Shown in pieces: positions 10,086 to 19,847 of a stretch of DNA of 64,000 nt. The position numbers and the translations under genes are program-made. The notes below the pieces were generated by a model. That model ran no database searches and was not told the DNA's origin. It saw nothing but the letters and a program-made list of their open reading frames with translations. The number at the start of each line of letters is the position of its first letter. The stretch's first letter is position 1. The DNA comes from Pasteurella oralis (GTDB lineage Bacteria > Pseudomonadota > Gammaproteobacteria > Enterobacterales > Pasteurellaceae): assembly GCF_002850605.1 (NCBI RefSeq), contig NZ_NXGB01000001.1:434001-498000 (forward strand), read 5' to 3'.

Positions 10086-11882
10086 ATGGTGCGACATGTT
10101 AAGTTAGCAAGAGAGAGACGAAGAAAAAAGTTGCAAGTAAAAGCGATGATTTTCTTTGCCGCCATTTTATTAATTATTACTGGTGTTTTATTAGAAGATA
10201 AACAAGAGACATCTGAACCAAAGCTTAACTCGGTTGCTGGTCAAGTACAAGAGAATACTCAACTGTCTGAATTAGAATCCACGAATAAGCTTTCAGAGGC
10301 AAGTTTGTCATCTGAATCAAATTCAACATTTAATCCGCCTGAAAGCTTACCCTCTGTTAGAGCGGAATCTTTTGTTGCAAGAGAAGATTCTCGTACATCA
10401 CAATCTTTTGACACATTACCATCTTCTACCCAATCACAACCTTCACTTGAGATAGCAGATAATGAACTCAAGACAGAAACAGCAGCAAATGACGTTGCAG
10501 TGAGTGAGTCAACCTTATTAATATCAACAACGCCTGCATCGGCAGAGCTTACTCCAACAGCGGTTAGCCCTGCAGCCTCTTCTTTAAGTACCACTTCAGT
10601 TTCTGTTGAAAATACGTTATCTAAGCAGGATGAAATGGAGCATGTATCGACAAATAAGTTAGATGTTAATGCGCTCGATGCGACTTCGTATTACGATGAT
10701 CTCGAGGCGAAAGATGATGAAGTTGATGAAATTAAGCCTGATAGCATTGATGAATTAGCTGAATTTCCAGAATCAGCACGCAATGCTTTAAATGATCTGT
10801 TTGATGTGATGGATCAAGCCATGCGCATTAAAAACCAGTTTAGTCATACTGTGGTTAAGGGCGATACATTAAAAGATGTGCTAGAACTATCTGGGTTAGA
10901 TGTACATGTCAGCGAGGCATTAATAAAGAGCTATCCAGAATTTAAGAATCTTAAGCCTGGTCAGCAATTTTATTGGATATTAGATAATCAGGGCGAATTA
11001 GAATATTTAAACTGGTTAGTTTCTGAACGTGAAGAACGTATTTATGAAAAAACAGAAGAGGGCAAGTTTAAACGTGAAATTTTAAAAAAACAAAGTGTGT
11101 GGAAAAAAGAAGTGTTAAAAGGCAAAATTGATGGCTCTTTTAATACGACTTTAAGAACATTAGGTTTAGAGTTACGTCAAATTAATCAGCTTGCAAATGC
11201 GTTACAGTGGCAAATTAACTTAAAGCGCCTGAAAAAAGGGGATAAATTTGCAGTACTTGTCACGAGAGAATATATCGATAACAAGCGTACTGGGCAGGGG
11301 AATGTGGATGGTATTCACATTATTTCTGGTGGGAAAAGCTATTATGCGATTCAAGCCAGCAATGGGCGTTATTATAATCGCCAAGGCGAAACTTTAAGTA
11401 AAGGATTTGCCCGTTATCCTTTGCAGCGTCAAGCACGTGTTTCTTCTCATTTTAATCCTTATCGTCGCCATCCTGTTACAGGACGTATTGCCCCACATAA
11501 AGGCGTTGATTTTGCCATGCCAGTAGGCACGCCAATTATTGCGCCTGCCGATGGTATTGTAGAGAAAGTAGCATATCAGGCAAATGGCGCAGGGCGTTAT
11601 ATTGTGATGCGACATGGTCGTGAGTACCAAACAGTGTACATGCATTTAAGTCGTCCGTTAGTGAAAGCAGGACAAAATGTGAAGCGTGGTCAACGTATTG
11701 CGCTTTCGGGGAATACAGGACGTTCTACTGGGCCGCATTTACACTATGAATTTCATATTAATGGGCGAGCAGTGAATCCATTAAGTGTGAAATTACCAGG
11801 CACGAGTAGTGGAATGGGGACAGCTGAGCGTAAACAATTCTTAGTTAGAGCGAAAGACGTTGAACGGCAATTAAAGCTATAG
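10086..11882 (+). CDS. mepM: Murein DD-endopeptidase MepM (M23 family)
   Basis: A membrane-anchored zinc endopeptidase that cuts peptidoglycan cross-links during wall growth. In order: a basic cytoplasmic start, one membrane helix near residues 20-36, a Ser/Thr/Glu-rich linker to about residue 230, a LysM/OapA-type region ([15 protein letters not shown]), and the M23 peptidase domain. The zinc ligands are all visible: H471 and D475 in HKGVDF, and H553 in HLHYEF. At 598 residues it is much longer than E. coli MepM (440), almost entirely because of the linker. Its position beside znuC parallels the znu-mepM neighbourhood of other gamma-proteobacteria and suggests a link to zinc supply. Confidence 0.9.
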   Translation: MVRHVKLARERRRKKLQVKAMIFFAAILLIITGVLLEDKQETSEPKLNSVAGQVQENTQLSELESTNKLSEASLSSESNSTFNPPESLPSVRAESFVAREDSRTSQSFDTLPSSTQSQPSLEIADNELKTETAANDVAVSESTLLISTTPASAELTPTAVSPAASSLSTTSVSVENTLSKQDEMEHVSTNKLDVNALDATSYYDDLEAKDDEVDEIKPDSIDELAEFPESARNALNDLFDVMDQAMRIKNQFSHTVVKGDTLKDVLELSGLDVHVSEALIKSYPEFKNLKPGQQFYWILDNQGELEYLNWLVSEREERIYEKTEEGKFKREILKKQSVWKKEVLKGKIDGSFNTTLRTLGLELRQINQLANALQWQINLKRLKKGDKFAVLVTREYIDNKRTGQGNVDGIHIISGGKSYYAIQASNGRYYNRQGETLSKGFARYPLQRQARVSSHFNPYRRHPVTGRIAPHKGVDFAMPVGTPIIAPADGIVEKVAYQANGAGRYIVMRHGREYQTVYMHLSRPLVKAGQNVKRGQRIALSGNTGRSTGPHLHYEFHINGRAVNPLSVKLPGTSSGMGTAERKQFLVRAKDVERQLKL

Positions 11883-11907
11883 TTATTCAGTGAGCCTTTG
11901 TTACATT

Positions 11908-11946
11908 AAAGTGCGGTCAAAAATATTGAAATTTTGACTGCACTTT
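11908..11946 (+). terminator. Terminator made of a facing USS pair, after mepM
   Basis: AAAGTGCGGTCAAAA and TTTTGACTGCACTTT face each other with a 9-base loop. The left copy is an exact USS (11909-11917); the right one differs at one base, leaving a single mismatch in a 15-bp stem. It follows the mepM stop by 25 bases. Confidence 0.7.
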
Positions 11947-12049
11947 ACTTTTCAATATCTGATAGTTGACAGTATTGGTCTAGGTTAAGGAAAGTTCTTA
12001 TGAATATCATGACTTATTTTGATCAAGCTAAGATGGTTTTCTAATACAT

Positions 12050-12077
12050 AAAAAAGGCAAACGCTATGGTTCGCCTT
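12050..12077 (-). terminator. Intrinsic terminator of prs
   Basis: On the minus strand AAGGCGAAC pairs with GTTTGCCTT (one G-U pair) around a 6-base loop, followed by six T residues. It ends 18 bases past the prs stop. Confidence 0.75.
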
Positions 12078-12094
12078 CATTGTTTCGATGTGTT

Positions 12095-13042
12095 TTAGGT
12101 AAACATCGCAGAGATTGATTCTTCGTTACTGATACGACGAATTGCTTCTGCTAGCATGCCAGAAAGGGTCAATACACGTACTTTATTCAGTGCTTTGATT
12201 TCTGGTGAAAGTGGAATAGTATCAGTAACTACTACTTCATCTAAAGCATCACTTGCTAAGTTTTTGGCGGCTGAGCCAGAGAAAACAGCATGTGTTGCAT
12301 AAGCGAACACGCGTTTAGCTCCACGTTCTTTTAACGCTTCAGCTGCTTTGCATAATGTCCCACCAGTATCGATCATATCATCAACTAAAATACAATCACG
12401 ACCAGCTACATCACCAATAATATGCATGACCTGAGCAACATTAGCACGAGGACGACGTTTATCAATGATTGCCATATCAGTATCATTTAATAGCTTCGCA
12501 ATCGCACGCGCACGTACAACACCGCCAATATCTGGTGAAACGACAATAGGGTTTTCTATATCAGTTTTCTTTAACACATCATGTACGAGTACCGGGGAAC
12601 CGAATACGTTATCTACAGGTACATCAAAGAAACCTTGAATCTGTTCCGCATGTAAGTCACAAGTCAGTACACGATCTACACCGACGCTGGATAAGAAATC
12701 TGCCACAACTTTGGCTGTAATTGGCACACGTGCAGAGCGCACACGGCGATCTTGGCGAGCATAACCGAAATAAGGGATGACGGCAGTAATTCGACCTGCA
12801 GATGCGCGGCGTAGCGCATCAACCATTACAATCAACTCCATTAGGTTATCATTTGTTGGTGCACAAGTAGATTGAATAATGAACACATCACTACCACGTA
12901 CGTTTTCATTGATCTGAACTTGGATTTCACCATCGCTGAAACGACCAACTGTCGCATCACCTAATGAGAGATATAAACGTTCAGAAATTCGTTTTGCTAG
13001 TTCTGGAGTTGCATTACCAGTGAAGAGTTTTATATCAGGCAT
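12095..13042 (-). CDS. prs: Ribose-phosphate pyrophosphokinase Prs
   Basis: Makes PRPP from ribose 5-phosphate and ATP, feeding purine, pyrimidine, NAD, histidine and tryptophan synthesis. The 315 residues equal the E. coli enzyme in length. Motifs include [12 protein letters not shown] at the start, FGYARQDRR, the catalytic flexible-loop region, [17 protein letters not shown] and the PRPP-binding [11 protein letters not shown] near residue 220. It lies 69 bases downstream of ispE on the same strand, the order known from enterics (lolB-ispE-prs). Confidence 0.96.
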   Translation of the reverse strand: MPDIKLFTGNATPELAKRISERLYLSLGDATVGRFSDGEIQVQINENVRGSDVFIIQSTCAPTNDNLMELIVMVDALRRASAGRITAVIPYFGYARQDRRVRSARVPITAKVVADFLSSVGVDRVLTCDLHAEQIQGFFDVPVDNVFGSPVLVHDVLKKTDIENPIVVSPDIGGVVRARAIAKLLNDTDMAIIDKRRPRANVAQVMHIIGDVAGRDCILVDDMIDTGGTLCKAAEALKERGAKRVFAYATHAVFSGSAAKNLASDALDEVVVTDTIPLSPEIKALNKVRVLTLSGMLAEAIRRISNEESISAMFT

Positions 13043-13111
13043 TGTTAATTGAACCTCGAGGTTTAGATTGTAAAGAATAAAATGGTTGAGTTAGTCTGTT
13101 ATTGCATTAAG

Positions 13112-13999
13112 CTAGCTTAATTGCGTGAGCATTTTATGCAAAGGTGAAATATTTAATCCTTGTGTGACAAAGCCAAAATATTGTTTTGGCATGGCTTGAA
13201 AGGCTACTTTAGCACTTTCTTCATCATTAAATTCAGCAAATACACAGGCGCCAGTACCCGTTAATCTTGACGGCGCATATTGTAGCAACCTGTGGAGTAT
13301 TTCTTCAACCTCTGGATAATGATTTATGACAACTTTTTCGCAATCGTTTTCATATTTTTGCGCGAGTAATTGTTCCAGTGATTTTTTTGCTGTATTCCGT
13401 GTTAAATTGGGATCAGAAAATATAGCTGCTGTCGAGATAGCCACATTTGGTTTTAATACGACATACCATTTTTCTGGTGGATCACAATAAGTAATTTGTT
13501 CACCTACACCTTCTGCAAAAGCAGCATGGCCATGTACAAAGATTGGCACATCAGCACCTAGTGTCAGTCCTAATTTTGCTAATTGCGCAATAGTTAATCT
13601 GGTATTCCAACGGTGATTGAGCGCAAGTAAAGTCGTTGCTGCATTTGATGAACCGCCACCAATACCTGCCCCCATCGGCAAAATTTTATCTAAATGTAAA
13701 TTAGCACCTAAGTTACAGGCTGTTTTTTGTTGGAGTAGTTTAGCGGCTCGATAGACTAAATTATCTTCGGTATTTAAATTTGGTATTTCTGGCGTAAGAT
13801 AAATTTTATCATCTTGGCGAATTTCAATTTCTAGCCAGTCACCGAAATTCAGGAATTGAAATAAGGTTTGTAGTTCGTGATAGCCATCAGGTCGTTTACC
13901 ATTAATGTAAAGAAATAAATTCAGTTTAGCAGGGCAGGGAAAACGTAACTTGTTTTCTTGTGATGATAAAAGTGTGGTAGAAAATTGATAATTTTGCAT
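13112..13999 (-). CDS. ispE: 4-diphosphocytidyl-2-C-methyl-D-erythritol kinase IspE
   Basis: ATP-dependent GHMP kinase of the non-mevalonate isoprenoid pathway, phosphorylating the 2-hydroxyl of CDP-methylerythritol. The 295-residue product contains CPAKLNLFLYINGKRPDGYH with the substrate-binding residues, the ATP loop PMGAGIGGGSSNAA (near residue 105) and the C-terminal RLTGTGACVFAEF. The N-terminus is about a dozen residues longer than in E. coli (MQNYQFSTTLLSSQEN), so a later start is possible, but none is better placed. Its ATG overlaps the lolB stop by one base, so translation is probably coupled. Confidence 0.95.
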   Translation of the reverse strand: MQNYQFSTTLLSSQENKLRFPCPAKLNLFLYINGKRPDGYHELQTLFQFLNFGDWLEIEIRQDDKIYLTPEIPNLNTEDNLVYRAAKLLQQKTACNLGANLHLDKILPMGAGIGGGSSNAATTLLALNHRWNTRLTIAQLAKLGLTLGADVPIFVHGHAAFAEGVGEQITYCDPPEKWYVVLKPNVAISTAAIFSDPNLTRNTAKKSLEQLLAQKYENDCEKVVINHYPEVEEILHRLLQYAPSRLTGTGACVFAEFNDEESAKVAFQAMPKQYFGFVTQGLNISPLHKMLTQLS

Positions 14000-14616
14000 T
14001 AATACTTCCAGTTATCGATACGAATTTTCAAGGTTTGCCCTTCTGTTTTTAACAAAATATCTTTGGGTAAAGGTAAATTTTGTTGATGGTAGCTCAGATA
14101 GTCTGCTGTCCAGATCCTGTTGTTAAGTGGATAACTAAAACTTGCTAATAAATGGTTTTCTCCAACTTTATAATCAAGTTTTTCATCTGGTTGACCTTTT
14201 AGCCATAGTGCAAATTGTTCTAATGGAAAATCTACCCCAATCATCTCTTTTAATAGTTGTTTAGCATCTGGTGTAGCACGTTGATTGCCTTTATTATCAT
14301 AAACACGCATTAGATTGTTACGCATTTCAAGTGTGAGAGTTGTGCTACTGATAGTCGATGAAAGAGTCAACAGATAGTTTGCTGAATTTTGATATTGCCA
14401 ATTAAAACGCGTTGAAAAGCGTTCTTGTGTGCTGATGTAGCCTAGTTGTCCTTGATTACTATATTGTTGGATTTTTTTTATTTGACTGAGGTGCTGCTGC
14501 CAGTTTGGGTTTGTTTTATCAATATACTTTATATTTATTGGACGCTCTGTATCAAGCGTACAAGCGCTTAAAATAAGACTAATGATAACTGAAAAAAAGA
14601 AGTATGGTTTTTTCAT
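13999..14616 (-). CDS. lolB: Outer-membrane lipoprotein receptor LolB
   Basis: Accepts lipoproteins from the periplasmic carrier LolA and inserts them into the outer membrane. The 205-residue precursor (207 in E. coli) has a signal peptide ending in the lipobox LSAC, with the lipidated cysteine at residue 19 and T at +2, which permits outer-membrane sorting. The rest fits a LolB half-barrel, with IGVDFPLEQFALWLKGQP at the family's conserved central segment. First gene of lolB-ispE(-prs). Its partner LolA is in the same window at 24.6 kb. Confidence 0.92.
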   Translation of the reverse strand: MKKPYFFFSVIISLILSACTLDTERPINIKYIDKTNPNWQQHLSQIKKIQQYSNQGQLGYISTQERFSTRFNWQYQNSANYLLTLSSTISSTTLTLEMRNNLMRVYDNKGNQRATPDAKQLLKEMIGVDFPLEQFALWLKGQPDEKLDYKVGENHLLASFSYPLNNRIWTADYLSYHQQNLPLPKDILLKTEGQTLKIRIDNWKY

Positions 14617-14656
14617 AACATAAAAGGAGGCTAAAAATTATGGGTATTTTACGAGC

Positions 14657-15934
14657 TTAACTTACATTAGTAAAGCGCGGTAGAATTTCGGCGCGTTTTT
14701 GTTTAACTATATGCATGCGACGACGATTAAGTTCATCGCGAATAGCTTGTTTTTCAAAGCCATCAGCAATCACTGCTTGTACATCAACTTGCCGTGCAGT
14801 TTGGTAAAGGTGCCATAGGAAATCTTTTTGTGGATAAGCGGCTTGTTCAAATCCGGTTCGTCCGCGACTATCTGCGACACAAACGACTAATAGTTCTGCA
14901 AAACGCTGGGGTTTACGCCATACATCTAAGGCATTAAATAATTTGATGATAGTTTCGGGGCGTAATTCAAAAGCTTTATGGACATGTGAATGATATTGAC
15001 AGCAAAGTTCAGCAAAGGTTTGAATCGTATTTGGTAATTTAAAGCGTTGACACAGCATTCTGATGGGCTTTATGCCTGCTTTTTCATGTCCATAATGGTG
15101 AGGCAGAATGGCTTCAGGTGTTAATGCTTTGCCAAAATCATGACAAATTGCTGCAAAACGGACCGCACTTTTCTGATAATGTGTATTTTCAGTGAGCAAG
15201 ACAGCTTGCTTTAAAACCAACATCGTATGAATAAACGAGTCTATTTCTGGGTGGTATTTAGCTGGATTTGGGACACCACATAACGCATCTAATTCTGGAA
15301 AGAGTATATTCAGCGCACCAATTTGGCGTAGCGTTTCAAAATAGATTTCGGGATTTTTTTCTAAGAGTGCTTTTTCTGTTTCTAACCAAACTCGTTCAGC
15401 AGTAAGCCGGCAAAGTTCACCTGTTTGCGTTAATTGTTGCATTAATGCAACAGTTTCTGCTGCAATTTTGAAGCCAAGATAATGATAACGGGCAGCAAAG
15501 CGAGCAACACGTAAAACACGTAGTGGATCTTCTGCAAATGCAGGGGAAACATGGCGCAAGATGCGATTATTCAGATCTTGTACGCCACCATAAAAATCAT
15601 GTATTTTTCCTGCTGAATCTTGTGCTAATGCATTAATTGTTAAATCACGCCGCATTAAATCTTGTTTGAGTGAAATAGTCGGAGAAAAATCACAGATAAA
15701 ACCCGTATAACCACTACCTGCTTTTCGTTCTGTACGTGCAAGTGCGTATTCTTCTTTTGTACATGGATTGAGAAAGACAGGAAAGTCTTTACCGACTTGT
15801 TGATAACCTTGTGCAATTAAATATTCTGGTGTAGCGCCAACGACAACCCAATCGCGATCTTTGACTGGAAGCTGGAGGAGCTGATCTCGCACAGCGCCTC
15901 CTACTAAGTAAATTTGAATGTTGCTTTTTTGCAT
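14657..15934 (-). CDS. cca: CCA tRNA nucleotidyltransferase / phosphohydrolase Cca
   Basis: Adds or repairs the 3' CCA of tRNAs. The 425 residues show the class II polymerase signature [21 protein letters not shown] with [12 protein letters not shown], followed by the HD phosphohydrolase domain ([12 protein letters not shown]) found in gamma-proteobacterial Cca. The frame stays open to a TTG at 15955; I chose the ATG of [13 protein letters not shown], which matches the family start and leaves 11 bases after ygiM. An exact USS (15162-15170) lies inside the coding sequence. Paired with ygiM as in E. coli. Confidence 0.95.
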   Translation of the reverse strand: MQKSNIQIYLVGGAVRDQLLQLPVKDRDWVVVGATPEYLIAQGYQQVGKDFPVFLNPCTKEEYALARTERKAGSGYTGFICDFSPTISLKQDLMRRDLTINALAQDSAGKIHDFYGGVQDLNNRILRHVSPAFAEDPLRVLRVARFAARYHYLGFKIAAETVALMQQLTQTGELCRLTAERVWLETEKALLEKNPEIYFETLRQIGALNILFPELDALCGVPNPAKYHPEIDSFIHTMLVLKQAVLLTENTHYQKSAVRFAAICHDFGKALTPEAILPHHYGHEKAGIKPIRMLCQRFKLPNTIQTFAELCCQYHSHVHKAFELRPETIIKLFNALDVWRKPQRFAELLVVCVADSRGRTGFEQAAYPQKDFLWHLYQTARQVDVQAVIADGFEKQAIRDELNRRRMHIVKQKRAEILPRFTNVS

Positions 15935-15945
15935 TGGTTTAGAAA

Positions 15946-16557
15946 TTATGCCCAACCATTATTACGGCGACGTCTTGGTAAGATTAATGGAATAATAAGA
16001 CCAAGTAGCAGACCAACACCAAGTACTGAACCACCATAAATAAACCATTGAATCGCAATTTCACGCTTTCCTGCATCAAGCATCGCTTCTAGATCACGAT
16101 TTTTATTTTTAGTAATTTCCAATTCACGTTTTAACTGAGAATTTTGTTCTAATAATTGGCTGCTTTGTTGTTCCGCTTGGTTTGCTCTGCGCTGCATTTC
16201 ACTGGTGCGTTGTTGCCAATCACTGTCTAAGCGGTTAAGTTTCATGGTAAGTTCTTGGATTTGTGTTTTTAATTGCGGATTTTCTTCTTTGCTACTTGGT
16301 GTTGAGGTTAATTCACTGGTTAAAATCCATGCATCACGATTTTTACTATCGCGGATTAAGCTATATTTATCTTTTTGATCTAATACGGTGACTGGTTCAC
16401 CTGCACGAATTGCGCCTGCAATTTTATATTGCTCACCAGCACCTTTACGTAGAAACGTAGTTAAATTTTCTGTGACATATTTGGTTTCAGCATGAACCAA
16501 TTGAATGGATACACCGAGAAAAAGACAAGAAAGTAAGACTTTGGTGATTTTCTGCAT
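15946..16557 (-). CDS. ygiM: SH3-domain envelope protein, YgiM family
   Basis: A 203-residue protein (206 in E. coli YgiM) with four visible parts: a signal peptide [19 protein letters not shown] to HA, a bacterial SH3 domain ([18 protein letters not shown]), a coiled coil around residues 95-160 rich in Gln, Glu and Arg, and a C-terminal membrane helix ([20 protein letters not shown]) followed by a basic tail. It probably sits in the inner membrane with the SH3 domain in the periplasm; its exact role is unknown. Start is the ATG at 16557; the frame upstream opens only with TTG. It lies directly before cca. Confidence 0.85.
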   Translation of the reverse strand: MQKITKVLLSCLFLGVSIQLVHAETKYVTENLTTFLRKGAGEQYKIAGAIRAGEPVTVLDQKDKYSLIRDSKNRDAWILTSELTSTPSSKEENPQLKTQIQELTMKLNRLDSDWQQRTSEMQRRANQAEQQSSQLLEQNSQLKRELEITKNKNRDLEAMLDAGKREIAIQWFIYGGSVLGVGLLLGLIIPLILPRRRRNNGWA

Positions 16558-16591
16558 AAAACAATATCCTATATAAAGCAATTACGAAAGA

Positions 16592-16619
16592 AAAGTGCGG
16601 TCAAATTTCACCGCACTTT
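16592..16619 (-). terminator. Perfect USS-pair terminator after pit
   Basis: AAAGTGCGGT (16592-16601) and ACCGCACTTT (16610-16619) form a perfect 10-bp stem with an 8-base loop. On the minus strand TTTTC follows. It lies 9 bases beyond the pit stop and before ygiM. Confidence 0.75.
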
Positions 16620-16627
16620 AAGCAAGA

Positions 16628-17890
16628 TTAGTGAAAAATGAAGCTTAACACATAATAAATGATAATGGCGAAAAATGCACCTGCTGGCAGTGTGACAATC
16701 CAAGAGGCAATAATATTACGGATCACATTTAAGTTTAATGCAGCAATTCCACGTGCAAAGCCTACACCTAATACGGCACCAACTAGTGTTTGTGTTGTTG
16801 AGATTGGTAATCCTGTGCCTGAAGCAAGTACAACTGTGATTGCTGTAGCAAATTGTGCAGCAAAACCACGACTTGGTGTTAAATCGGTAATACCTGTTCC
16901 AATTGTTGCCATGACTTTATATCCCATCACAATCAGACCAACAACAATACCTACTGCACCTAGTGGTAGAATCCACCAAGCAAGCTGTGTTTTCGGTAAG
17001 ATTTGTCCACCATGTTCAACAATTGATACGACGGCGGAAAGCGGTCCAATTGCATTAGCAACATCATTTGAACCATGTGCGAATGCCATAGCGCAGGCAG
17101 TTAATAACATTAAAATACTGAATACTTTTTCAACTCCACCAAAAGTACCTCGTTGTACTTTTTGTATGAACGTTGGGCTTTTGAAATAGAAGTGGCAAAA
17201 CACGATAGAGACAATGCCGATAACTAAAGAAATTAAAAACACTTCAAAGCCATTTAAATGTAACCCAATGTGTTTTAAACCTTTAGTAAATGTCACAATA
17301 CAAAGGATAAATGAAGTTAATCCCATGTAATATGGACCGTATTTTTGGGCATTTTTAAGTGGTTGATCAGTATCAAAGATTAATTTCTGAGTGCTAGCAA
17401 AAATACCATAAGCGACAATACCTGCGATAATAGGGGTAATAAACCAACTTCCGACAATGCTTTTAATTGTTCCCCATTCAACCGCTTCTTTACCTACAGT
17501 CACACAAGCGAAACCAACAACTGCGCCAACAATAGAATGGGTGGTTGAAACTGGCCATCCCATGCGTGAGGCAATTAATAACCATAGTCCAGAAGCGAAT
17601 AACGCCGCCATCATGCCTAATACTAAAATATCGGGAGTAGCAGCGAATTGCATTGGATCGATAATACCACTTTTGATTGTTTCTGTTACTTCGCCACCAG
17701 CTAAATAAGCACCAGCAGATTCAAAAATCATTGCAATAATAATGGCTTGCTTGGCAGTAATAGTCCCTGAGCCGACTGAGGTTCCCATTGCGTTAGAGAC
17801 ATCATTGGCCCCGATACCGAATGCCATGAAAAAACCAAAAACTGCAGTGATAAGAACGAGCACAGTACCATATTGATTAAGTAGTTCCAT
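16628..17890 (-). CDS. pit: Inorganic phosphate transporter, PiT family
   Basis: A cation-coupled, low-affinity phosphate importer of the inner membrane. The 420-residue, strongly hydrophobic protein carries both inverted PiT signature halves: GIGANDVSNAMGTSVGSGT near residue 26 and AHGSNDVANAIGPLSAVV near residue 270. At about 420 residues it belongs to the shorter PiT group, not to the PitA/PitB type of E. coli (499). It is preceded by a DUF47 gene 27 bases upstream, the usual pairing for this group. I found no Pho box in the promoter region. Confidence 0.9.
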   Translation of the reverse strand: MELLNQYGTVLVLITAVFGFFMAFGIGANDVSNAMGTSVGSGTITAKQAIIIAMIFESAGAYLAGGEVTETIKSGIIDPMQFAATPDILVLGMMAALFASGLWLLIASRMGWPVSTTHSIVGAVVGFACVTVGKEAVEWGTIKSIVGSWFITPIIAGIVAYGIFASTQKLIFDTDQPLKNAQKYGPYYMGLTSFILCIVTFTKGLKHIGLHLNGFEVFLISLVIGIVSIVFCHFYFKSPTFIQKVQRGTFGGVEKVFSILMLLTACAMAFAHGSNDVANAIGPLSAVVSIVEHGGQILPKTQLAWWILPLGAVGIVVGLIVMGYKVMATIGTGITDLTPSRGFAAQFATAITVVLASGTGLPISTTQTLVGAVLGVGFARGIAALNLNVIRNIIASWIVTLPAGAFFAIIIYYVLSFIFH

Positions 17891-17917
17891 TTTTTGTTCT
17901 TCCTATAAACCGGTGGG

Positions 17918-18598
17918 TTATGAACGAGCTAACATTAACTCTATCCGTGAGCCTACGCGTTGAGCTTGATCTGCTAACACTCCAACCCATTCAAGGGTTT
18001 TATATAAAAACATGACATCAATAGGGTTATAGCGAGATTCAATACCAAGCAACATTTTTCTTAAATGGATTTGCATTTGATCTGTATCATCTTCAATGGC
18101 GTCAAGTTCATTGATCATTCGATTGACAAGATCCAGTTCGCGACCTTTGAAACCAGTTTCAAGTAATTGTTCCATTTCATCAATCACGCGATGTGCTTGT
18201 ACAATTGAATCTAAACTGCGTTTCAAATATTTTTCAAATTCAGGCTGCATTTCTTGTGGAATAGCAAAATGACGACCAATCATTCGCCCAGAGATATCTT
18301 TGGCAAAGTTAGCTAATTTATCTTGTTGAGTAACTAATTCAAGTAAATCAGTACGATCAATTGGCATGAATAAACCACGAGGTAATTTCAATCGAATTTC
18401 GCGTTTTAAGGTGTCTGCTTGGCGTTCACATTCTGAAATTTTAGCGCGTAATTCTTCGGCTTTGTCCCATTCAGCACGGAAGGTATGTTCAAAGAAAGGA
18501 ATAAGCAAGTTGCAGCATTCAGTGACTTTTTCTGAATGTCTCTGCAATGGCTTTAACGGCGAATGTGCAAATAATCCAAGGATATTATTAATTGCCAT
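17918..18598 (-). CDS. DUF47 / PhoU-like protein paired with pit
   Basis: A 226-residue, mostly helical soluble protein of the DUF47 family (TIGR00153), distantly like PhoU. The start MAINNILGLFAHSPLKPLQ, the segment IPFFEHTFRAEWDKAEELR and the acidic helices around INELDAIEDDTDQMQIHLRK are visible; such acidic helices may bind metal, as in PhoU. Members next to pit are thought to adjust the transporter. First gene of a two-gene unit with pit. The upstream 175 bases are shared with the divergent triphosphatase gene. Confidence 0.85.
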   Translation of the reverse strand: MAINNILGLFAHSPLKPLQRHSEKVTECCNLLIPFFEHTFRAEWDKAEELRAKISECERQADTLKREIRLKLPRGLFMPIDRTDLLELVTQQDKLANFAKDISGRMIGRHFAIPQEMQPEFEKYLKRSLDSIVQAHRVIDEMEQLLETGFKGRELDLVNRMINELDAIEDDTDQMQIHLRKMLLGIESRYNPIDVMFLYKTLEWVGVLADQAQRVGSRIELMLARS

Positions 18599-18773
18599 AA
18601 GATAACTCCCAAATAGAGGTTGATGTATTTTTCAGGCGAATCTTACCTTATGTCCGCTAAAAATTCACGATTTTAATCGAAAAAGTTCAGTATTTGTTGG
18701 ATAATGCGAAAGTTAAATTCTTTTCGTCTTCTTTATGACTTATATAATTTATTGAAATAAAAGGATTTTTAGA

Positions 18774-19844
18774 ATGAGTGATGAAATAGAACTAAAATTA
18801 GCGGTTGAACCTAGCTTTGTTGATTTTTTACGCCAAGAAATAACGCATTTTCGTTTGTTAGCACAGGACACACAATTTTTAGGCAATTGTTACTACGATA
18901 CCGTTGATCATTTGTTAGCAGCTCAAAAAATGGGTTTACGTGTGCGGCAACAGAACGGGCAATATACGCTAACTTTAAAAACAGATGGTGAAGTGAAAGG
19001 GGGACTGCATATTCGACCCGAATATAATGTTGCTTTGCCAAATGCAGAACCTAACTTAACTTTACTCGTTGAAAAGTGCGGTGTGAATTTGGAAAATTTT
19101 GCACAGCTTAGCTTGCAACCTGTGTTCAGTACAGATTTTGAACGCCAATCGTGGTTAGTTGAATGTGGCAAGGGCAGCGTTATTGAAGTTGCTTTTGATC
19201 TGGGGAAGATTGTGGCGGGTGAAAAGCAAATGCCGATTTGTGAAGTTGAATTTGAGTTAAAATCAGGTTGCACAATTGATTTGCTTCGCTTTGTGCGTAG
19301 TTTAACCTTAGAAAGTGCTGTGCGTTTAAGTGCTGCTTCAAAGGCAAAACGAGGTTATGCATTAGCTAATGCACAAGCTGTCGAAGTAAGTCATTGGCTC
19401 GATAAATGGCGTGAGTTTTTACAATTTGAACAAAATAGCCGTAATCCAGTGGATAAACTTAGTGCGCTTTTTCAATTAGAACAAGCCCTAATTGAAGAAA
19501 CCTTCGCTATTGATGTGCATTATTTCAGTGTGGATTTTTTACGTACTGTAGAGCGCATTGGGGCATTTTTTAATTTGTATCATTATTACACTGATAATGC
19601 GAGGCTATTAGAAACGATTTTTACTCAACAACTATCGCAAAATACAATAGGATTAGATGGTGACGTATTAGCAGATTTATTAGAAAGCAATAATGATTTG
19701 TTTACACAAATTCGTGACATTATACTTTTACATAGTGAAACTAAAAATAATCAGCTCGCTTTAGAAAAATTAAAACAATTACTGCAAACAGGACAATATG
19801 TAAAACGTATGATCAATTTAATTTCTCTCACATTGGATCATTAA
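18774..19844 (+). CDS. ygiF: CYTH-CHAD inorganic triphosphatase, YgiF-like
   Basis: Probably hydrolyses inorganic triphosphate. The CYTH signature ExExK is at the very N-terminus (E4, E6, K8 in SDEIELKL), followed by GLRVRQQNGQYTLTLK, GGLHIRPEYNVAL and ICEVEFELKSG, all matching E. coli YgiF, and KAKRGYALA at the end of the domain near residue 195. The remainder is a short, poorly conserved helical region in place of a full CHAD domain; the total of 356 residues compares with 433 in E. coli. It ends three bases before radA. A USS lies in frame at 19074-19082. Confidence 0.85.
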   Translation: MSDEIELKLAVEPSFVDFLRQEITHFRLLAQDTQFLGNCYYDTVDHLLAAQKMGLRVRQQNGQYTLTLKTDGEVKGGLHIRPEYNVALPNAEPNLTLLVEKCGVNLENFAQLSLQPVFSTDFERQSWLVECGKGSVIEVAFDLGKIVAGEKQMPICEVEFELKSGCTIDLLRFVRSLTLESAVRLSAASKAKRGYALANAQAVEVSHWLDKWREFLQFEQNSRNPVDKLSALFQLEQALIEETFAIDVHYFSVDFLRTVERIGAFFNLYHYYTDNARLLETIFTQQLSQNTIGLDGDVLADLLESNNDLFTQIRDIILLHSETKNNQLALEKLKQLLQTGQYVKRMINLISLTLDH

Positions 19845-19847
19845 TTT

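Noticed and set aside
10259-10594. 111-codon open frame opposite the mepM linker
   Set aside because: It is the complement of a Ser/Thr/Glu low-complexity stretch; no start signal or domain.
16659-17189. 176-codon open frame on the plus strand opposite pit
   Set aside because: It is antisense to a well-supported PiT transporter, has no ribosome site, and its composition mirrors the codons of pit.
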